Shown piece by piece: positions 50,214-59,593 of a DNA stretch of 64,000 nt. The stretch comes from an uncultured Streptomyces sp. (lineage in GTDB: Bacteria; Actinomycetota; Actinomycetes; Streptomycetales; Streptomycetaceae). Numbering within the stretch: position 1 is the first letter of the stretch; each line of letters starts with the position of its first letter. The notes under the pieces were generated by a model that saw nothing but the letters and a program-made list of their open reading frames with translations, searched no databases and was not told the origin of the DNA. A program made the position numbers and the translations under genes. Where the stretch lies: positions 62,001-126,000 of the forward strand of contig NZ_CANLBS010000003.1 of NCBI RefSeq assembly GCF_947488945.1, given 5' to 3'.

Positions 50214-50870
50214 ATGCGCAACAAGAAGACGGTGCTGGCCGCGGCGTTCGCCGCCGTGGCCGCACTGACCCTGTCGGCCTGCGGATCGGACGGCGGTGAC
50301 TCGGCCAAGCCCGTGGCCGACGTCTCCACCTCCTCCGCGGCCGGCACGGCCACCGTGCTCGACCAGCCGTTCGCCAAGCCGGACCTCGTCCTCACCGACA
50401 CCCACGGGCACCGGTACGACCTGCGCGAGAAGACCGAGGGCAAGCCGACGCTCATCTACTTCGGCTACACCAACTGCCCCGACGTCTGCCCGCTGACCAT
50501 GAGCAACATCGCGCTCGCCAAGCGGGCCCTGCCCGCCGCCGACCAGGACAAGCTCCAGGTCGTCTTCATCACCACCGACCCCGACCGCGACACCCCCGCC
50601 TCGCTCGGCAGCTGGCTCAAGGCCCAGGACCCCGATTTCACCGGACTGACCGGCGACTTCGCGACCATCCAGGCGGGCGCGCGGAAAATGGGGATCGGGA
50701 TCGACCCGGCGAAGAAGGAGAAGGACGGCTCGATCGTCTCCATGCACGGGGCGCAGGTCATGGCCTTCTCGCCGAAGACCGACGAGGGGTACGTCCTCTA
50801 CAGCGAGGACACCACCGCCGACGACTACACCAGGGACCTCCCCCGACTCATCGAGGGGAAGAACCCGTGA
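50214..50870 (+). CDS. sco: SCO1/SenC family copper chaperone lipoprotein
   Basis: 218-residue lipoprotein with lipobox LSAC (Cys23). The thioredoxin-like SCO1 domain has YFGYTNCPDVCPLTMSNIAL, where the CxxxC pair binds copper, and the distal ligand His in IVSMHGAQVMAF. It delivers copper to the CuA site of cytochrome oxidase or to other secreted oxidases; in S. lividans Sco also serves morphogenesis. It follows the YcnI gene by 45 bp and overlaps the next gene by 4 bp (GTGA). Confidence 0.94.
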   Translation: MRNKKTVLAAAFAAVAALTLSACGSDGGDSAKPVADVSTSSAAGTATVLDQPFAKPDLVLTDTHGHRYDLREKTEGKPTLIYFGYTNCPDVCPLTMSNIALAKRALPAADQDKLQVVFITTDPDRDTPASLGSWLKAQDPDFTGLTGDFATIQAGARKMGIGIDPAKKEKDGSIVSMHGAQVMAFSPKTDEGYVLYSEDTTADDYTRDLPRLIEGKNP

Positions 50871-51313
50871 GGATCCGGGCCTCACTCGCCGGCGTCCTGG
50901 CCCTCTCCGCGGGCCTGACGCTGGCGGGGTGCTCCTCCGACGGCACCCCGGAGCTGAAGGTGGTCGGCGCGTTCATGCCGCAGCCGGTGAGCGACATGGC
51001 GGCGGCGTTCCTCGTGGTACGCAACGAGGGCGGATCCACCGACCGGCTCACCTCGGTCTCCAGCGCGCTCTCCGACGACGTCACGATCCACGAGACGACG
51101 GACCGGGCGATGCGCATGGTGAAGTCCTTCGAGATCCCGGCGGGCGGCGAACTCGACCTGGAACGCGGCGGCAACCACATCATGTTCACCAAGCTGAAGC
51201 AGCAGCCCAAGAAGGGCGAGAAGGTCTCCGTGCAGCTGCACTTCGAGAAGGCCGGGAACATCACCGTGGTGCTTCCGGTCAAGGAGACCACCTACAACCC
51301 GAAGAAGCAGTGA
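50867..51313 (+). CDS. ecuC: PCuAC-type periplasmic copper chaperone (ECuC-like)
   Basis: 148-residue lipoprotein (lipobox LAGC). The PCuAC fold shows the copper motif as IHETTDRAMRMVKSF ... NHIMFTKL, giving the H-x(n)-M and H-x-M ligands that bind Cu(I). It passes Cu(I) to the Sco protein encoded just upstream. GTG 50867 overlaps the sco stop codon, so the two are translationally coupled. The gene is 13 bp ahead of the CopC/CopD fusion gene. Confidence 0.92.
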   Translation: MRIRASLAGVLALSAGLTLAGCSSDGTPELKVVGAFMPQPVSDMAAAFLVVRNEGGSTDRLTSVSSALSDDVTIHETTDRAMRMVKSFEIPAGGELDLERGGNHIMFTKLKQQPKKGEKVSVQLHFEKAGNITVVLPVKETTYNPKKQ

Positions 51314-51326
51314 GGGACTGACCCCC

Positions 51327-53402
51327 ATGACAGCCACCGCCCCGCTCTTCGGGCCCTCTCCGACACGCCGCCGGCCGTTCGCCGCGGCCGCGCCCGTCCT
51401 CGCGCTCGTCGGGCTGCTGCTCGGCCTGGTCCTGGGCGGCGCGGTCCCTGCCTCGGCCCACGCGGCGCTCACCGGGAGCGACCCGAAGGACGGAGCGGTG
51501 GTCGCCACCGCCCCGAAGGAGGTCACGCTCAGCTTCTCCGAGTCCGTCGCCCTGGCCGACGACTCGATCCGGGTCCTCGACCCGTCCGGGACGCGTGCCG
51601 ACTCCGGCGACCCGCAGGACGTGGGAACCTCCGGAGCCGTCCGCTACCGCGTCGCCCTGCACGCGGGGCTGCCCGACGGCACGTACACCGTGGCGTGGCA
51701 GGCCGTCTCCGCGGACAGCCATCCCGTCTCCGGCGCCTTCACCTTCTCCGTCGGCGCCCCCTCCACCACCACGGTGACGCTGCCCACCGACGGGGCGGGC
51801 GGCGGCCCGGTCGGCACGCTGTACGGGATCGCGCGGTACGCGGCCTATGCCGGGTTCATGCTGCTCGCCGGCGGTGCCGCCTTCGTGCTCGCCTGCTGGC
51901 GACCCGGCGCGGCCGCCCGCCCGCTGCAGCGGCTGGTGATGCTCGGCTGGACCACGCTCACCGTCGCCACCCTGGCCATGCTGCTGCTGCGCAGCCCGTA
52001 CACCGGCAGCGGGAAGCTCGGGGACGCCTTCGACCTGGCCGGATTGCAGGCCGTCCTCGACACCAAGCCGGGCGCCGCGCTCGTCTCCCGGCTGCTGCTG
52101 CTCGGCGCCTCCGCTCTCTTCCTCGCCGTGCTGTTCGGCACCTACACCCGGCGCGAGGACGAGACGGAGAAGAAGGACCTCACCTTCGGACTGACCCTCG
52201 GCGGCGGCGTTCTCGCCGTCGGGATCACCGGAACCTGGGCGCTGGCCGAACACGCGTCGACCGGCATCCAGCCGGGCGTCGCCATGCCGGTGGACATGGC
52301 CCATCTGCTGGCCGTCGCCGCCTGGTTCGGCGGGCTCGCGGCACTCCTGGTGGCCCTGTACCGCACCCCGGAACTGCCCGCGTCCGCGGTGCGCCGCTTC
52401 TCCCGGGTGGCCTTCGGCAGCGTGGTGGTGCTGGCGGCCACCGGGCTGTACCAGTCCTGGCGCCAGGTCGGTTCGTGGTCCGCCCTCACCGGGACCTCGT
52501 ACGGCCGGCTGCTGCTGGTGAAGGTGGCGCTGGTCGTCGTACTGGTCGGCGTGGCCTGGATCTCGCGGCGGTGGACCGGCCGTCTGACGGAAACGGACAC
52601 CGCACGGACGGCTGACCCGTCCGTCGCGGCGGATCAGTCCATCGCGGCGGACGCCTCGGACGCGGTCGTCGCCGGACCGGTGGCGGCGGGGGGCCCGGCC
52701 GGGACGGCGATGACCGGGACGGCGACGACCGGGACGGCCCCGGCTCCGGCTCCCTCGGCCTCTCCGGTCCCGGCCCCGGTCCCGGACTCGGGCTCGGGCT
52801 CGGCACCCGCATCGGCTTCGCAGACGCCCGAGCGGGTCGCTCAGCTCGCCCGGCAGCGGGCCGCCCTCACGGCGACCCGGCGCAAGCGGGACCGGGAAGC
52901 CGATCCGGACCGTTCCGGTCTGCGCCGCTCGGTGCTGGTGGAGACCGGGATCGCGGTGGTGCTGCTCGCGGTGACCACCGTCCTGACCTCCACCGAGCCC
53001 GGACGCACCGAAGAGGAGGCGGCCCGGTCCAACGCGTCCGCCGGGGCGCCGGCGGTGGCGGAACCGGTGTCGCTGAGCCTGCCCTTCGACACCGGGGGGC
53101 AGAACGGCCGCGGGACCGTCCAGTTGCAGATCGACCCGGCCGCCACCGGCGCCAACGACATCCATCTCTGGCTCGAAAGCCCCGGCGGCCGGTCGATGGA
53201 CGTCCCCGAAGTGAAGCTGGCCTTCACCCTGGAGGCCAAGAACCTCGGGCCACTGCCGGTGGTCCCCGACCGGCTCGCCGAGGGCCACTGGACCACGAGC
53301 GGCTTCCGGATCCCGATGTCCGGCACCTGGAAGCTGGACGTCACCGTCCGCACCTCGGACTTCGACCAGACCACCGTCAGCAAGAACGTCAAGATCGGCT
53401 GA
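51327..53402 (+). CDS. CopC-CopD fusion copper transport protein
   Basis: 691 residues. The signal peptide ends ASA before the mature N-terminal His (HAALTGSDPKDG). The CopC beta-barrel domain runs to about residue 148, with its second Cu(II) site in VSADSHPVSGAF. The CopD membrane domain has about eight helices (about 160-415), followed by a low-complexity cytoplasmic loop rich in Thr, Ala and Pro (about 420-510). A last helix is followed by a C-terminal extracytoplasmic YtkA-like beta domain (about 580-691: IHLWLESPGGRSMDVPEVKL). It probably moves copper across the membrane. The loop is unusually long and repetitive (TGTATTGTAPAPAP). Confidence 0.92.
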   Translation: MTATAPLFGPSPTRRRPFAAAAPVLALVGLLLGLVLGGAVPASAHAALTGSDPKDGAVVATAPKEVTLSFSESVALADDSIRVLDPSGTRADSGDPQDVGTSGAVRYRVALHAGLPDGTYTVAWQAVSADSHPVSGAFTFSVGAPSTTTVTLPTDGAGGGPVGTLYGIARYAAYAGFMLLAGGAAFVLACWRPGAAARPLQRLVMLGWTTLTVATLAMLLLRSPYTGSGKLGDAFDLAGLQAVLDTKPGAALVSRLLLLGASALFLAVLFGTYTRREDETEKKDLTFGLTLGGGVLAVGITGTWALAEHASTGIQPGVAMPVDMAHLLAVAAWFGGLAALLVALYRTPELPASAVRRFSRVAFGSVVVLAATGLYQSWRQVGSWSALTGTSYGRLLLVKVALVVVLVGVAWISRRWTGRLTETDTARTADPSVAADQSIAADASDAVVAGPVAAGGPAGTAMTGTATTGTAPAPAPSASPVPAPVPDSGSGSAPASASQTPERVAQLARQRAALTATRRKRDREADPDRSGLRRSVLVETGIAVVLLAVTTVLTSTEPGRTEEEAARSNASAGAPAVAEPVSLSLPFDTGGQNGRGTVQLQIDPAATGANDIHLWLESPGGRSMDVPEVKLAFTLEAKNLGPLPVVPDRLAEGHWTTSGFRIPMSGTWKLDVTVRTSDFDQTTVSKNVKIG

Positions 53403-53406
53403 GCAG

Positions 53407-54762
53407 TTGAGCAAGCGCACCACGAACCCGAAGGCCCCGGCATCCCGGACGAAGGGCCCGGACGCCGCCACGAACGACGCCGCTCGCCACGCGCCCGGCG
53501 CCACGGTCCCCGTCGAGGCGCCCGGCGGGGTCTCGCGCAGGCGGCTGCTCGGCGGCGCGGGGGCGGCCGGGGCCGCCGGGCTGGTGCTCGGCGCCGCGGG
53601 CGGGGCCGCCGGCTACGCGGCGAGCCGGCCCGAGGAAGCCGAGGCGCTGACCACCCTCGGCTCGACGGCTGCGATGTTTCACGGGAAACATCAACCGGGG
53701 ATCACCACTCCGCTTCAGGCGTGCGGCCATCTCGTCGCCTTCGACCTGGTGGCCGGCGCGGGTCGCGCCCAGGCGGTCACGCTGATGCGCCGGTGGTCCG
53801 CGCTCGCCGAGGAGCTGATGTCGGGCCGTCCCGCGGCGACGGGGGACACCGGGATCGCACTGGACGCGGGCCCGTCCTCCCTCACCGTCACCTTCGGGTT
53901 CGGCCGCACCTTCTTCGCCCGCACCGGACTCCAGAAGCACCTGCCCGCCGGGCTGGACCCGCTGCCCCCGTTCTCCTCCGACCACTTGGACGCGGAGCGT
54001 TCGGGCGGCGACCTCTGGGTCCAGATCGGCGCCGACGACGCACTCGTCGCCTTCCACGCGCTGCGCGCGGTGCAGAAGGAAGCCGCGTCCCTCGCGCGGG
54101 TGCGGTGGCAGATGAACGGCTTCAACCGTTCTCCGGGCGCCACGGGACGCCCGATGACCACGCGCAATCTGATGGGACAGGTCGACGGGACCAACAACCC
54201 GAAGCCCACCGACGCCGACTTCGACGCACGCATCCGCGTCCAGCCGTCCGCCGCCGGACCGGACGGGGCGCACGCGTGGCTGGTGGGCGGCTCGTACGCC
54301 GTGGTGCGCCGGATCAGGATGCTGCTGGACGACTGGGAGAAGCTCCCGGTCGCGCAGCAGGAGAAGGTCATCGGCCGGCGCAAGAAGGACGGCGCCCCGC
54401 TGAGCGGCGGCACCGAGACGACCGCCCCGGACCTGGACAAGGCCGGTCCGGACGGCAGCCTCGTCATCCCCGCCAACGCCCACGCCCGGATCTCCTCCCC
54501 GGAGAAGAACGGCGGCGCGACCATGCTGCGGCGACCGTTCTCGTACCACGACGGGATCGCGGACGACGGTACGCCGGACGCCGGGCTGCTCTTCATCTGC
54601 TGGCAGGCCGACCCGTTCCGGGGGTTCGTGCCGGTCCAGCGCAAGCTCGACCGGGGGGACGCGCTGTCCCCCTTCATCCGCCACGAGGCCGGCGCGGTCT
54701 TCGCCGTGCCACCCGGGGCGGTGGAAGGCGAGTACGTGGGCCAGCGGCTGCTGGAGGCGTGA
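53407..54762 (+). CDS. dtpA: Tat-exported DyP-type heme peroxidase (DtpA)
   Basis: 451-residue dye-decolourising peroxidase. The twin-arginine signal (SRRRLLGG then a hydrophobic Ala/Gly stretch, about residues 43-70) exports the folded heme protein. GQVDGTNN is the GxxDG motif with the catalytic Asp, NAHARISSP holds the proximal heme His, and RRIRMLLDDWEKL holds the distal Arg. The start is TTG 53407: no ATG or GTG occurs in frame before the Tat motif. It lies 4 bp after copCD. In S. lividans DtpA acts with Sco and ECuC in maturing the copper radical oxidase GlxA; GlxA is not in this window. Confidence 0.94.
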   Translation: MSKRTTNPKAPASRTKGPDAATNDAARHAPGATVPVEAPGGVSRRRLLGGAGAAGAAGLVLGAAGGAAGYAASRPEEAEALTTLGSTAAMFHGKHQPGITTPLQACGHLVAFDLVAGAGRAQAVTLMRRWSALAEELMSGRPAATGDTGIALDAGPSSLTVTFGFGRTFFARTGLQKHLPAGLDPLPPFSSDHLDAERSGGDLWVQIGADDALVAFHALRAVQKEAASLARVRWQMNGFNRSPGATGRPMTTRNLMGQVDGTNNPKPTDADFDARIRVQPSAAGPDGAHAWLVGGSYAVVRRIRMLLDDWEKLPVAQQEKVIGRRKKDGAPLSGGTETTAPDLDKAGPDGSLVIPANAHARISSPEKNGGATMLRRPFSYHDGIADDGTPDAGLLFICWQADPFRGFVPVQRKLDRGDALSPFIRHEAGAVFAVPPGAVEGEYVGQRLLEA

Positions 54763-54810
54763 GCGGGCCCGGCGGCGCGAGGTGCGCCGGGTCCGCCCGG
54801 TGCGGCGCAT

Positions 54811-54816
54811 TAGGGT
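54811..54816 (+). promoter_or_regulatory. -10 box TAGGGT, leaderless pheA
   Basis: Ends exactly 6 nt before the pheA ATG. It separates pheA transcription from the copper operon. Confidence 0.55.
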
Positions 54817-54822
54817 GACCGT

Positions 54823-55758
54823 ATGTCAGCCACGCGTTACGCCTATCTCGGTCCCGAAGGCACCTTCACCGAGGTCGCCCTCCGCACCCTCCCGGAAGCC
54901 GCCACCCGGGAACTCGTCCCGATGGTCTCCGTACCCGCGGCACTGGACGCGGTGCGCAACGGCGAGGCGGCGGCGGCGCTCGTGCCGATCGAGAACTCCG
55001 TCGAGGGCGGCATCACCACCACGCTCGACGAACTGACCAGTGGCGCTCCGCTGATGATCTACCGCGAGGTGCTGCTCTCCATCACCTTCGCGCTCCTGGT
55101 GCGGCCCGGTACCAAGCTGACGGACATCAAGTCGGTGACCGCCCACCCGGCCGCCCAGCCCCAGGTGCGCAACTGGCTGGCGGCCAACCTCCCGAACGCG
55201 GTGTGGGAATCGGCCGCCTCCAACGCGGACGGCGCCCGGCTGGTCCAGGAGGGCCGGTACGACGCGGCCTTCGCCGGCGAGTTCGCGGCCGCCACCTACG
55301 GCCTCGAACCTCTGGTGACGGAGATCCACGACGCGGAGAACGCGCAGACCCGGTTCGTTCTGGTGGGACGGCCCGCCCGGCCGTCCGCCCCGACCGGGGC
55401 CGACAAGACGTCCGTGGTGATCTGGATGGGCGACGACCACCCCGGCGCGCTGCTGGAACTGCTCCAGGAATTCGCGGTCCGCGGGGTGAACCTGATGCTG
55501 ATCCAGTCCCGGCCGACCGGGCAGGGCATCGGCAACTACTGCTTCTCCGTCGACGCCGAGGGACACATCGCCGACCGCCGCGTGGGCGAGGCGCTCATGG
55601 GGCTGAAGCGGATCTGTCCCAAGGTGCGGTTCCTCGGGTCCTACCCGCGCGCCGGCGTGTCCCCGGCGGAGGTCTCCCCACTGCGTCCGGGTACCTCCGA
55701 CGAGGACTTCACCGAGGCATCGGACTGGCTGGCCCGCAGCCAGGACGGCCGGGCCTGA
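54823..55758 (+). CDS. pheA: Prephenate dehydratase
   Basis: Converts prephenate to phenylpyruvate in phenylalanine synthesis; cytosolic. 311 residues: the PDT domain has YAYLGPEGTFTEVAL, VPIENSVEGGITTTLDEL and the catalytic-site NAQTRFVLVGR (Thr-Arg-Phe). The C-terminal ACT domain (about 205-285) has HPGALLELLQEFAVRGVNLM and LIQSRPTGQGIGNYCF, the ESRP-like phenylalanine-binding motif, so feedback inhibition is expected. The TAGGGT box 6 nt before ATG and absence of a Shine-Dalgarno indicate a leaderless mRNA. Confidence 0.96.
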   Translation: MSATRYAYLGPEGTFTEVALRTLPEAATRELVPMVSVPAALDAVRNGEAAAALVPIENSVEGGITTTLDELTSGAPLMIYREVLLSITFALLVRPGTKLTDIKSVTAHPAAQPQVRNWLAANLPNAVWESAASNADGARLVQEGRYDAAFAGEFAAATYGLEPLVTEIHDAENAQTRFVLVGRPARPSAPTGADKTSVVIWMGDDHPGALLELLQEFAVRGVNLMLIQSRPTGQGIGNYCFSVDAEGHIADRRVGEALMGLKRICPKVRFLGSYPRAGVSPAEVSPLRPGTSDEDFTEASDWLARSQDGRA

Positions 55759-55821
55759 CCCCTGGGGGCCTGACCCTCGGGTGGAAACGATCCGCCGGTC
55801 CGTGTGATCAGCGGATCGTCG

Positions 55822-56160
55822 TTTCCCACAGCGAGGGGCTAGTTATCCACAGGGCTACCGCTCAACCTGGGGACAAGTCGACACCACGGAGCGACATGGT
55901 CGACAAATCGCCCTTCGCGCCTCACGGCGGACTGATCACCCGAGGATGAACCAACAGCACCCGCATCGGCGGCATCCCCCTCATTACCCTTGATCATCTC
56001 TCCAAAACGAGGAATTCCCACTCGATCGAGTGCTCAAAAGGGGGTTTCGTTGCGGAATCTGCGAGTCCGACAGCAACACTCCCACCCCTCCGGTGAGCAT
56101 CCACAGATCTTCCTCACAGCCTGTGGATAACTCGGTTGGCGTCCGACATCCTGTGGACAA
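55822..56160. promoter_or_regulatory. DnaA-box cluster (not oriC)
   Basis: 9-mers matching TTGTCCACA/TTATCCACA: TTATCCACA at 55843 (+) and 56122 (minus), and TTGTCCACA at 56152 (minus), all full matches. Weaker copies: TTTCCCACA at 55822 (+), TTGTCCCCA at 55868 (minus) and GCATCCACA at 56097 (+). They form two subclusters about 220 bp apart flanking an AT-richer stretch with palindromes. There is no dnaA, dnaN or gyrase gene nearby. A DnaA titration or regulatory site is likely. Confidence 0.65.
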
Positions 56161-56374
56161 CTGGCGTGAGGCGTGAACCCAACTCCCCCTGCACGCACGG
56201 TCGGTACGTCAAGGACTCAACCGCTTTCTGCCCTATTCAGGGGAATGGCGAGCCATAATTGACGATCACGGACACCCTCGGCGCGGGATTCCGCATCAGG
56301 AATACCATTTCCGGCAATTCGGTCATAGTGACACGCGCATCGGAATCGGTTCGAGTAGCCGAACCCCGCACCGG

Positions 56375-56380
56375 TAGCCT
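56375..56380 (+). promoter_or_regulatory. -10 box TAGCCT, leaderless serS
   Basis: Ends 6 nt before the serS GTG. The 6-nt spacer GGAGAG could serve as a ribosome site on any longer transcript. Confidence 0.55.
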
Positions 56381-56386
56381 GGAGAG

Positions 56387-57664
56387 GTGATTGACCTTCG
56401 CCTGATCCGTGAGGACCCCGACCGTGTTCGCGCCTCCCAGCGCGCCCGTGGAGAGGACGTCGCGCTCGTCGACGCCCTTCTCTCCGCCGACGAGCTGCGC
56501 AGGTCGTCCGGCCTCCGCTTCGACGAACTCCGCTCCGAGCAGAAATCGCTCGGCAAACTCATCCCCAAGGCTTCTCCGGAAGAGCGCGCCGAACTCCTGA
56601 CCCGCGCCGAGCAGCTGAAGACCGAGGTCAAGGCGGCGAACACGGCCCAGGACGAGGCCGACGCCGACGCCAAGCGGCTGCTGCTGCAGCTCGGCAACAT
56701 CGTCCACGCGGACGTGCCGGTCGGCGGCGAGGACGACTTCGTCGTCCTGGAGACGCACGGCACCGTACGCGACTTCGGCGCCGAGGGCTTCGAGCCGAAG
56801 GACCACCTGGAGCTGGGCGAGGCGCTGGGCGCCATCGACGTGGAGCGCGGCGCGAAGGTCTCCGGCTCGCGCTTCTACTACCTGACCGGCGTCGGCGCCC
56901 TGCTGGAGCTGGCCCTGGTCAACGCGGCGATCGCGCAGGCCACCGAGGCGGGGTTCATCCCCATGCTGACGCCCGCGCTGGTGCGCCCGCGCGCCATGGA
57001 GGGCACCGGCTTCCTCGGCCAGGCCGCCGAGAACGTCTACCACCTGGAGAAGGACGACTACTACCTGGTCGGCACCTCCGAGGTCCCGCTCGCGGCGTAC
57101 CACATGGACGAGATCCTGGAGGCGGACAAGCTGCCGCTGCGGTACGCCGGATTCTCGCCGTGCTTCCGCCGCGAGGCCGGCACGTACGGCAAGGACACCC
57201 GCGGCATCTTCCGGGTGCACCAGTTCGACAAGGTCGAGATGTTCTCGTACGTCGCCCCGGAGGACGCCGAGGCCGAGCACCTGCGCCTGCTCGAGTGGGA
57301 GAAGCAGTGGCTGACAGGCCTCGAACTGCCCTTCCAGGTGATCGACGTCGCCACCGGCGATCTGGGCGCCTCGGCCTCCCGCAAGTTCGACTGCGAGGCG
57401 TGGATCCCCACCCAGGGCAAGTACCGCGAGCTGACCTCGGCCTCGAACTGCAACAGCTTCCAGGCCCGTCGGCTCTCGGTCCGGATGCGTGACGGCAAGA
57501 AGGTGCAGCCGCTGGCCACCCTGAACGGCACGCTCTGCGCCGTTCCGCGCACCATCGTCGCCATCCTGGAGAACCACCAGCTCGCCGACGGTTCCGTCCG
57601 GGTCCCCGAGATGCTCCGCCCCTACCTCGGCGGGCGCGAACTCCTGGAACCGGTCACCAAGTGA
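56387..57664 (+). CDS. serS: Seryl-tRNA synthetase
   Basis: Class II synthetase that charges the serine tRNAs, three of which (CGA, GCU, UGA) are in this window. 425 residues. The N-terminal antiparallel coiled-coil arm (about 30-105, rich in Glu/Lys/Ala: [20 protein letters not shown]) recognises the long variable arm. The catalytic core has motif 2 [20 protein letters not shown] and motif 3 [23 protein letters not shown] 56387 overlaps the expected transcription start. The HAD hydrolase gene overlaps its stop by 4 bp. Confidence 0.97.
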   Translation: MIDLRLIREDPDRVRASQRARGEDVALVDALLSADELRRSSGLRFDELRSEQKSLGKLIPKASPEERAELLTRAEQLKTEVKAANTAQDEADADAKRLLLQLGNIVHADVPVGGEDDFVVLETHGTVRDFGAEGFEPKDHLELGEALGAIDVERGAKVSGSRFYYLTGVGALLELALVNAAIAQATEAGFIPMLTPALVRPRAMEGTGFLGQAAENVYHLEKDDYYLVGTSEVPLAAYHMDEILEADKLPLRYAGFSPCFRREAGTYGKDTRGIFRVHQFDKVEMFSYVAPEDAEAEHLRLLEWEKQWLTGLELPFQVIDVATGDLGASASRKFDCEAWIPTQGKYRELTSASNCNSFQARRLSVRMRDGKKVQPLATLNGTLCAVPRTIVAILENHQLADGSVRVPEMLRPYLGGRELLEPVTK

Positions 57665-58476
57665 CCTTCCCCTACAAGCTCGTGGCGACCGATCTCGACG
57701 GCACGCTGCTGCGTGAGGACGGGACGGTCTCCCCGCGCACCCGTGAGGCGCTGGCGGCGGTCACCGCGGCCGGCGCCGCCCACATCGTCGTCACCGGACG
57801 CGCGGCGCCGTGGACCCGGCACATCCTGGACGACCTCGGGTACGACGGTCTCGCCGTCTGCGGCCAGGGCGCGCAGGTGTACCACGCGGGTGAGCACAGG
57901 CTGCTGACCTCGCTCACGCTCGACCGCCAACTGGCGGGTCTGGCCCTGTCCAAGATCGAGGCGGAGCTCGGGCCCTTGGCGCTGGCAGTGAGCCGGGACG
58001 GGCTCGACGGGCAGGTCCTGACGGGCCCCGGCTACCGGGTCAAGGACGAACCGGTTCCGGCGGTCTTCGCGGACGACCCGGCGGAGCTGTGGACGGCACC
58101 GCTGAACAAGGTCTACATCCAGCACCCCGAGCTGGACGACGACGCCCTGGCGGCCGCGGCCCGGCGGGCGGTGGGCAGCCTCGTGGACATCGTCATGGCC
58201 GGCCCCGGGGTCGTGGAGCTGCTGCCGCTCGGCCTCAGCAAGGCCACCGGGCTGTCGCTGGCGGCGCGCCGGCTGGGCGTGAAGGCCGCGGACACCGTGG
58301 CCTTCGGCGACATGCCCAACGACATCCCGATGTTCGGCTGGGCCCGGCACGGGGTGGCGATGGCGAACGCGCACGACGAGCTCAAGGCCGTGGCCGACGA
58401 GGTGACCGCGTCGAACGAGGACGACGGCATCGCGCTGGTGCTGGAGGAACTGCTGCGGACCGGTACCGCCCACTGA
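57661..58476 (+). CDS. HAD-superfamily hydrolase, Cof/YbjI type
   Basis: 271-residue phosphatase of the Cof-like HAD IIB group. Motif I is [15 protein letters not shown] (nucleophile Asp), motif [10 protein letters not shown], then the C2B cap. The C-terminal motifs III and IV are [20 protein letters not shown] and [20 protein letters not shown] (GDMPND). The family dephosphorylates small phosphometabolites; the exact substrate is unknown. GTG 57661 overlaps the serS stop (GTGA), so the two genes are translationally coupled. A hairpin terminator follows at 58483. Confidence 0.92.
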   Translation: MTFPYKLVATDLDGTLLREDGTVSPRTREALAAVTAAGAAHIVVTGRAAPWTRHILDDLGYDGLAVCGQGAQVYHAGEHRLLTSLTLDRQLAGLALSKIEAELGPLALAVSRDGLDGQVLTGPGYRVKDEPVPAVFADDPAELWTAPLNKVYIQHPELDDDALAAAARRAVGSLVDIVMAGPGVVELLPLGLSKATGLSLAARRLGVKAADTVAFGDMPNDIPMFGWARHGVAMANAHDELKAVADEVTASNEDDGIALVLEELLRTGTAH

Positions 58477-58482
58477 CACACC

Positions 58483-58523
58483 CGCGCCCCGGGGCCGTCC
58501 TGGACGGACGGTTCCGGGGCGCG
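58483..58523. terminator. Hairpin between convergent genes
   Basis: CGCGCCCCGG and CCGTCC pair with GGACGG and CCGGGGCGCG across small internal loops. It lies between the HAD gene and the convergent gene at 58547. Confidence 0.75.
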
Positions 58524-58546
58524 GCGGTCGTGTCAGCGGTCCGCGG

Positions 58547-59233
58547 TCATGTGACGGGCCCCAGCTCGCGGAGCCTGCGGGCCACGTCGTCCAGCCGTGC
58601 GTCCACTCCCAGGACGTCCTGCGACACGTCCGCCAGCCGCACGCTGATCGCGCCCACCAGCCGGTGGGTGGACCCCAGCCTCCGGTCGAGGCTGTCGAAC
58701 CGTTCCGACATCCGCCGGAGCACCGGCCCCAGCTCCGTCAGCGCGCTGCCGACGTCCGCCAGGCAGTGCTCGATCCGGGTGACCCGGTGATCGAGCACGT
58801 CGTGCCGCGCACGCAGCTCGTCCTCGGCGTCCAGGAGGTATGCCCGGACGCAACGGGCGATGTCGCTCTCGCGAAGAAGCATGGCGACGTTGAGGACGGT
58901 GCGGCGGGTGTAGAGCCGTAGTTGCGTCGCCGCCTGTGGATAAATGGCCTCCCCGCCCCCGTCCCATAGCGACAGCGTGTCGCTATGGAAGGACTGCAGC
59001 TCAGAGCCGCGGAGCAGACGCAGGCCGTTCTCGGAAAGTTCCTTCTGATGCCGGTCCGTCAGCCTTCTGACGGAGGCTGTGGATACTTCGAAGTAGCGAG
59101 CGACATCCTGTGTGCGAACGTGAATTCCGTCCGGGAGCATGACAAGGCTCTTAACCTTGTCGAGGATGTCCACCCGCTCCATCTGCTCCACGCGCAGCGC
59201 GCGCGATTCGAGCAGGGCGATCTCTTTGGACAT
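58547..59233 (-). CDS. Helix-turn-helix-like conserved protein (antirepressor-like, uncertain)
   Basis: 228 residues. An N-terminal segment (MSKEIALLESRALRVEQMER, then VKSLVMLPDGIHVRTQDVAR) leads to a helix-turn-helix-like stretch (VARYFEVSTASVRRLTDRHQ). TRRTVLNVAMLLRESDIARC follows, then a long helical C-terminus (about 130-225) predicted to form coiled coils (HCLADVGSALTELGPVLRRM). I recall many streptomycete paralogues with the same N-terminus, some near mobile elements, but no assigned function. ATG 59233 follows GGAAGG; an upstream ATG at 59248 is possible. Its coding strand carries one TTATCCACA (58935-58943). Confidence 0.75.
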   Translation of the reverse strand: MSKEIALLESRALRVEQMERVDILDKVKSLVMLPDGIHVRTQDVARYFEVSTASVRRLTDRHQKELSENGLRLLRGSELQSFHSDTLSLWDGGGEAIYPQAATQLRLYTRRTVLNVAMLLRESDIARCVRAYLLDAEDELRARHDVLDHRVTRIEHCLADVGSALTELGPVLRRMSERFDSLDRRLGSTHRLVGAISVRLADVSQDVLGVDARLDDVARRLRELGPVT

Positions 59234-59593
59234 GAGCATGCCTTCCATACGCGGGAACAGCGGAGGACGGCCCTCTCCCCGGGCTTCAGGGGCGGAGGTC
59301 GCTCATGGTCGCCACTGCTCTGTGACCGGCTGTCCGGTCGTCGCACCGGTGCCGGCTGTCCCCACGTTCACGCACGCTCGTCGTCACGGATTCTCGTTGC
59401 CTCCACGCACCCGGTACAACGACCCGGCGATCGCACCGTCACGGGTGCGGCGTACGTGCAGGCCCCCGACGAACGCCGCGAACGCCGCTGCCCCCGTCCG
59501 ACGAGGCGGGCGGGGGCAGCGGCGCAGGGGCCGACGGCGCACAGGGGCCGCGGCGTCTCCGCCGGCGACACGGTCAGAGCGTAGAGACGGGAC
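59234..59593. other. Intergenic region, 360 bp
   Basis: Contains the promoter of the preceding minus-strand gene and the ABC operon terminator at 59483-59524. No gene is seen. Confidence 0.5.
59483..59524 (-). terminator. Terminator of the ABC transporter operon
   Basis: 14-bp perfect arms CGCCGCTGCCCCCG and complement, about 70 bp past the last ABC permease gene. Confidence 0.78.

Larger units (their letters stand above)
55759..56386. other. Intergenic region between pheA and serS, 628 bp
   Basis: No gene is seen. The region is clearly less GC-rich than elsewhere and carries a cluster of DnaA-box-like 9-mers and two adjacent palindromes (GGAATTCC at 56011 and CACTCGATCGAGTG at 56019-56032), with the serS promoter at its right end. 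Confidence 0.7.

Noticed and set aside
55822..56160. Replication origin oriC
   Set aside because: There are too few DnaA boxes (streptomycete oriC has many more) and no dnaA, dnaN or rpmH genes adjacent.
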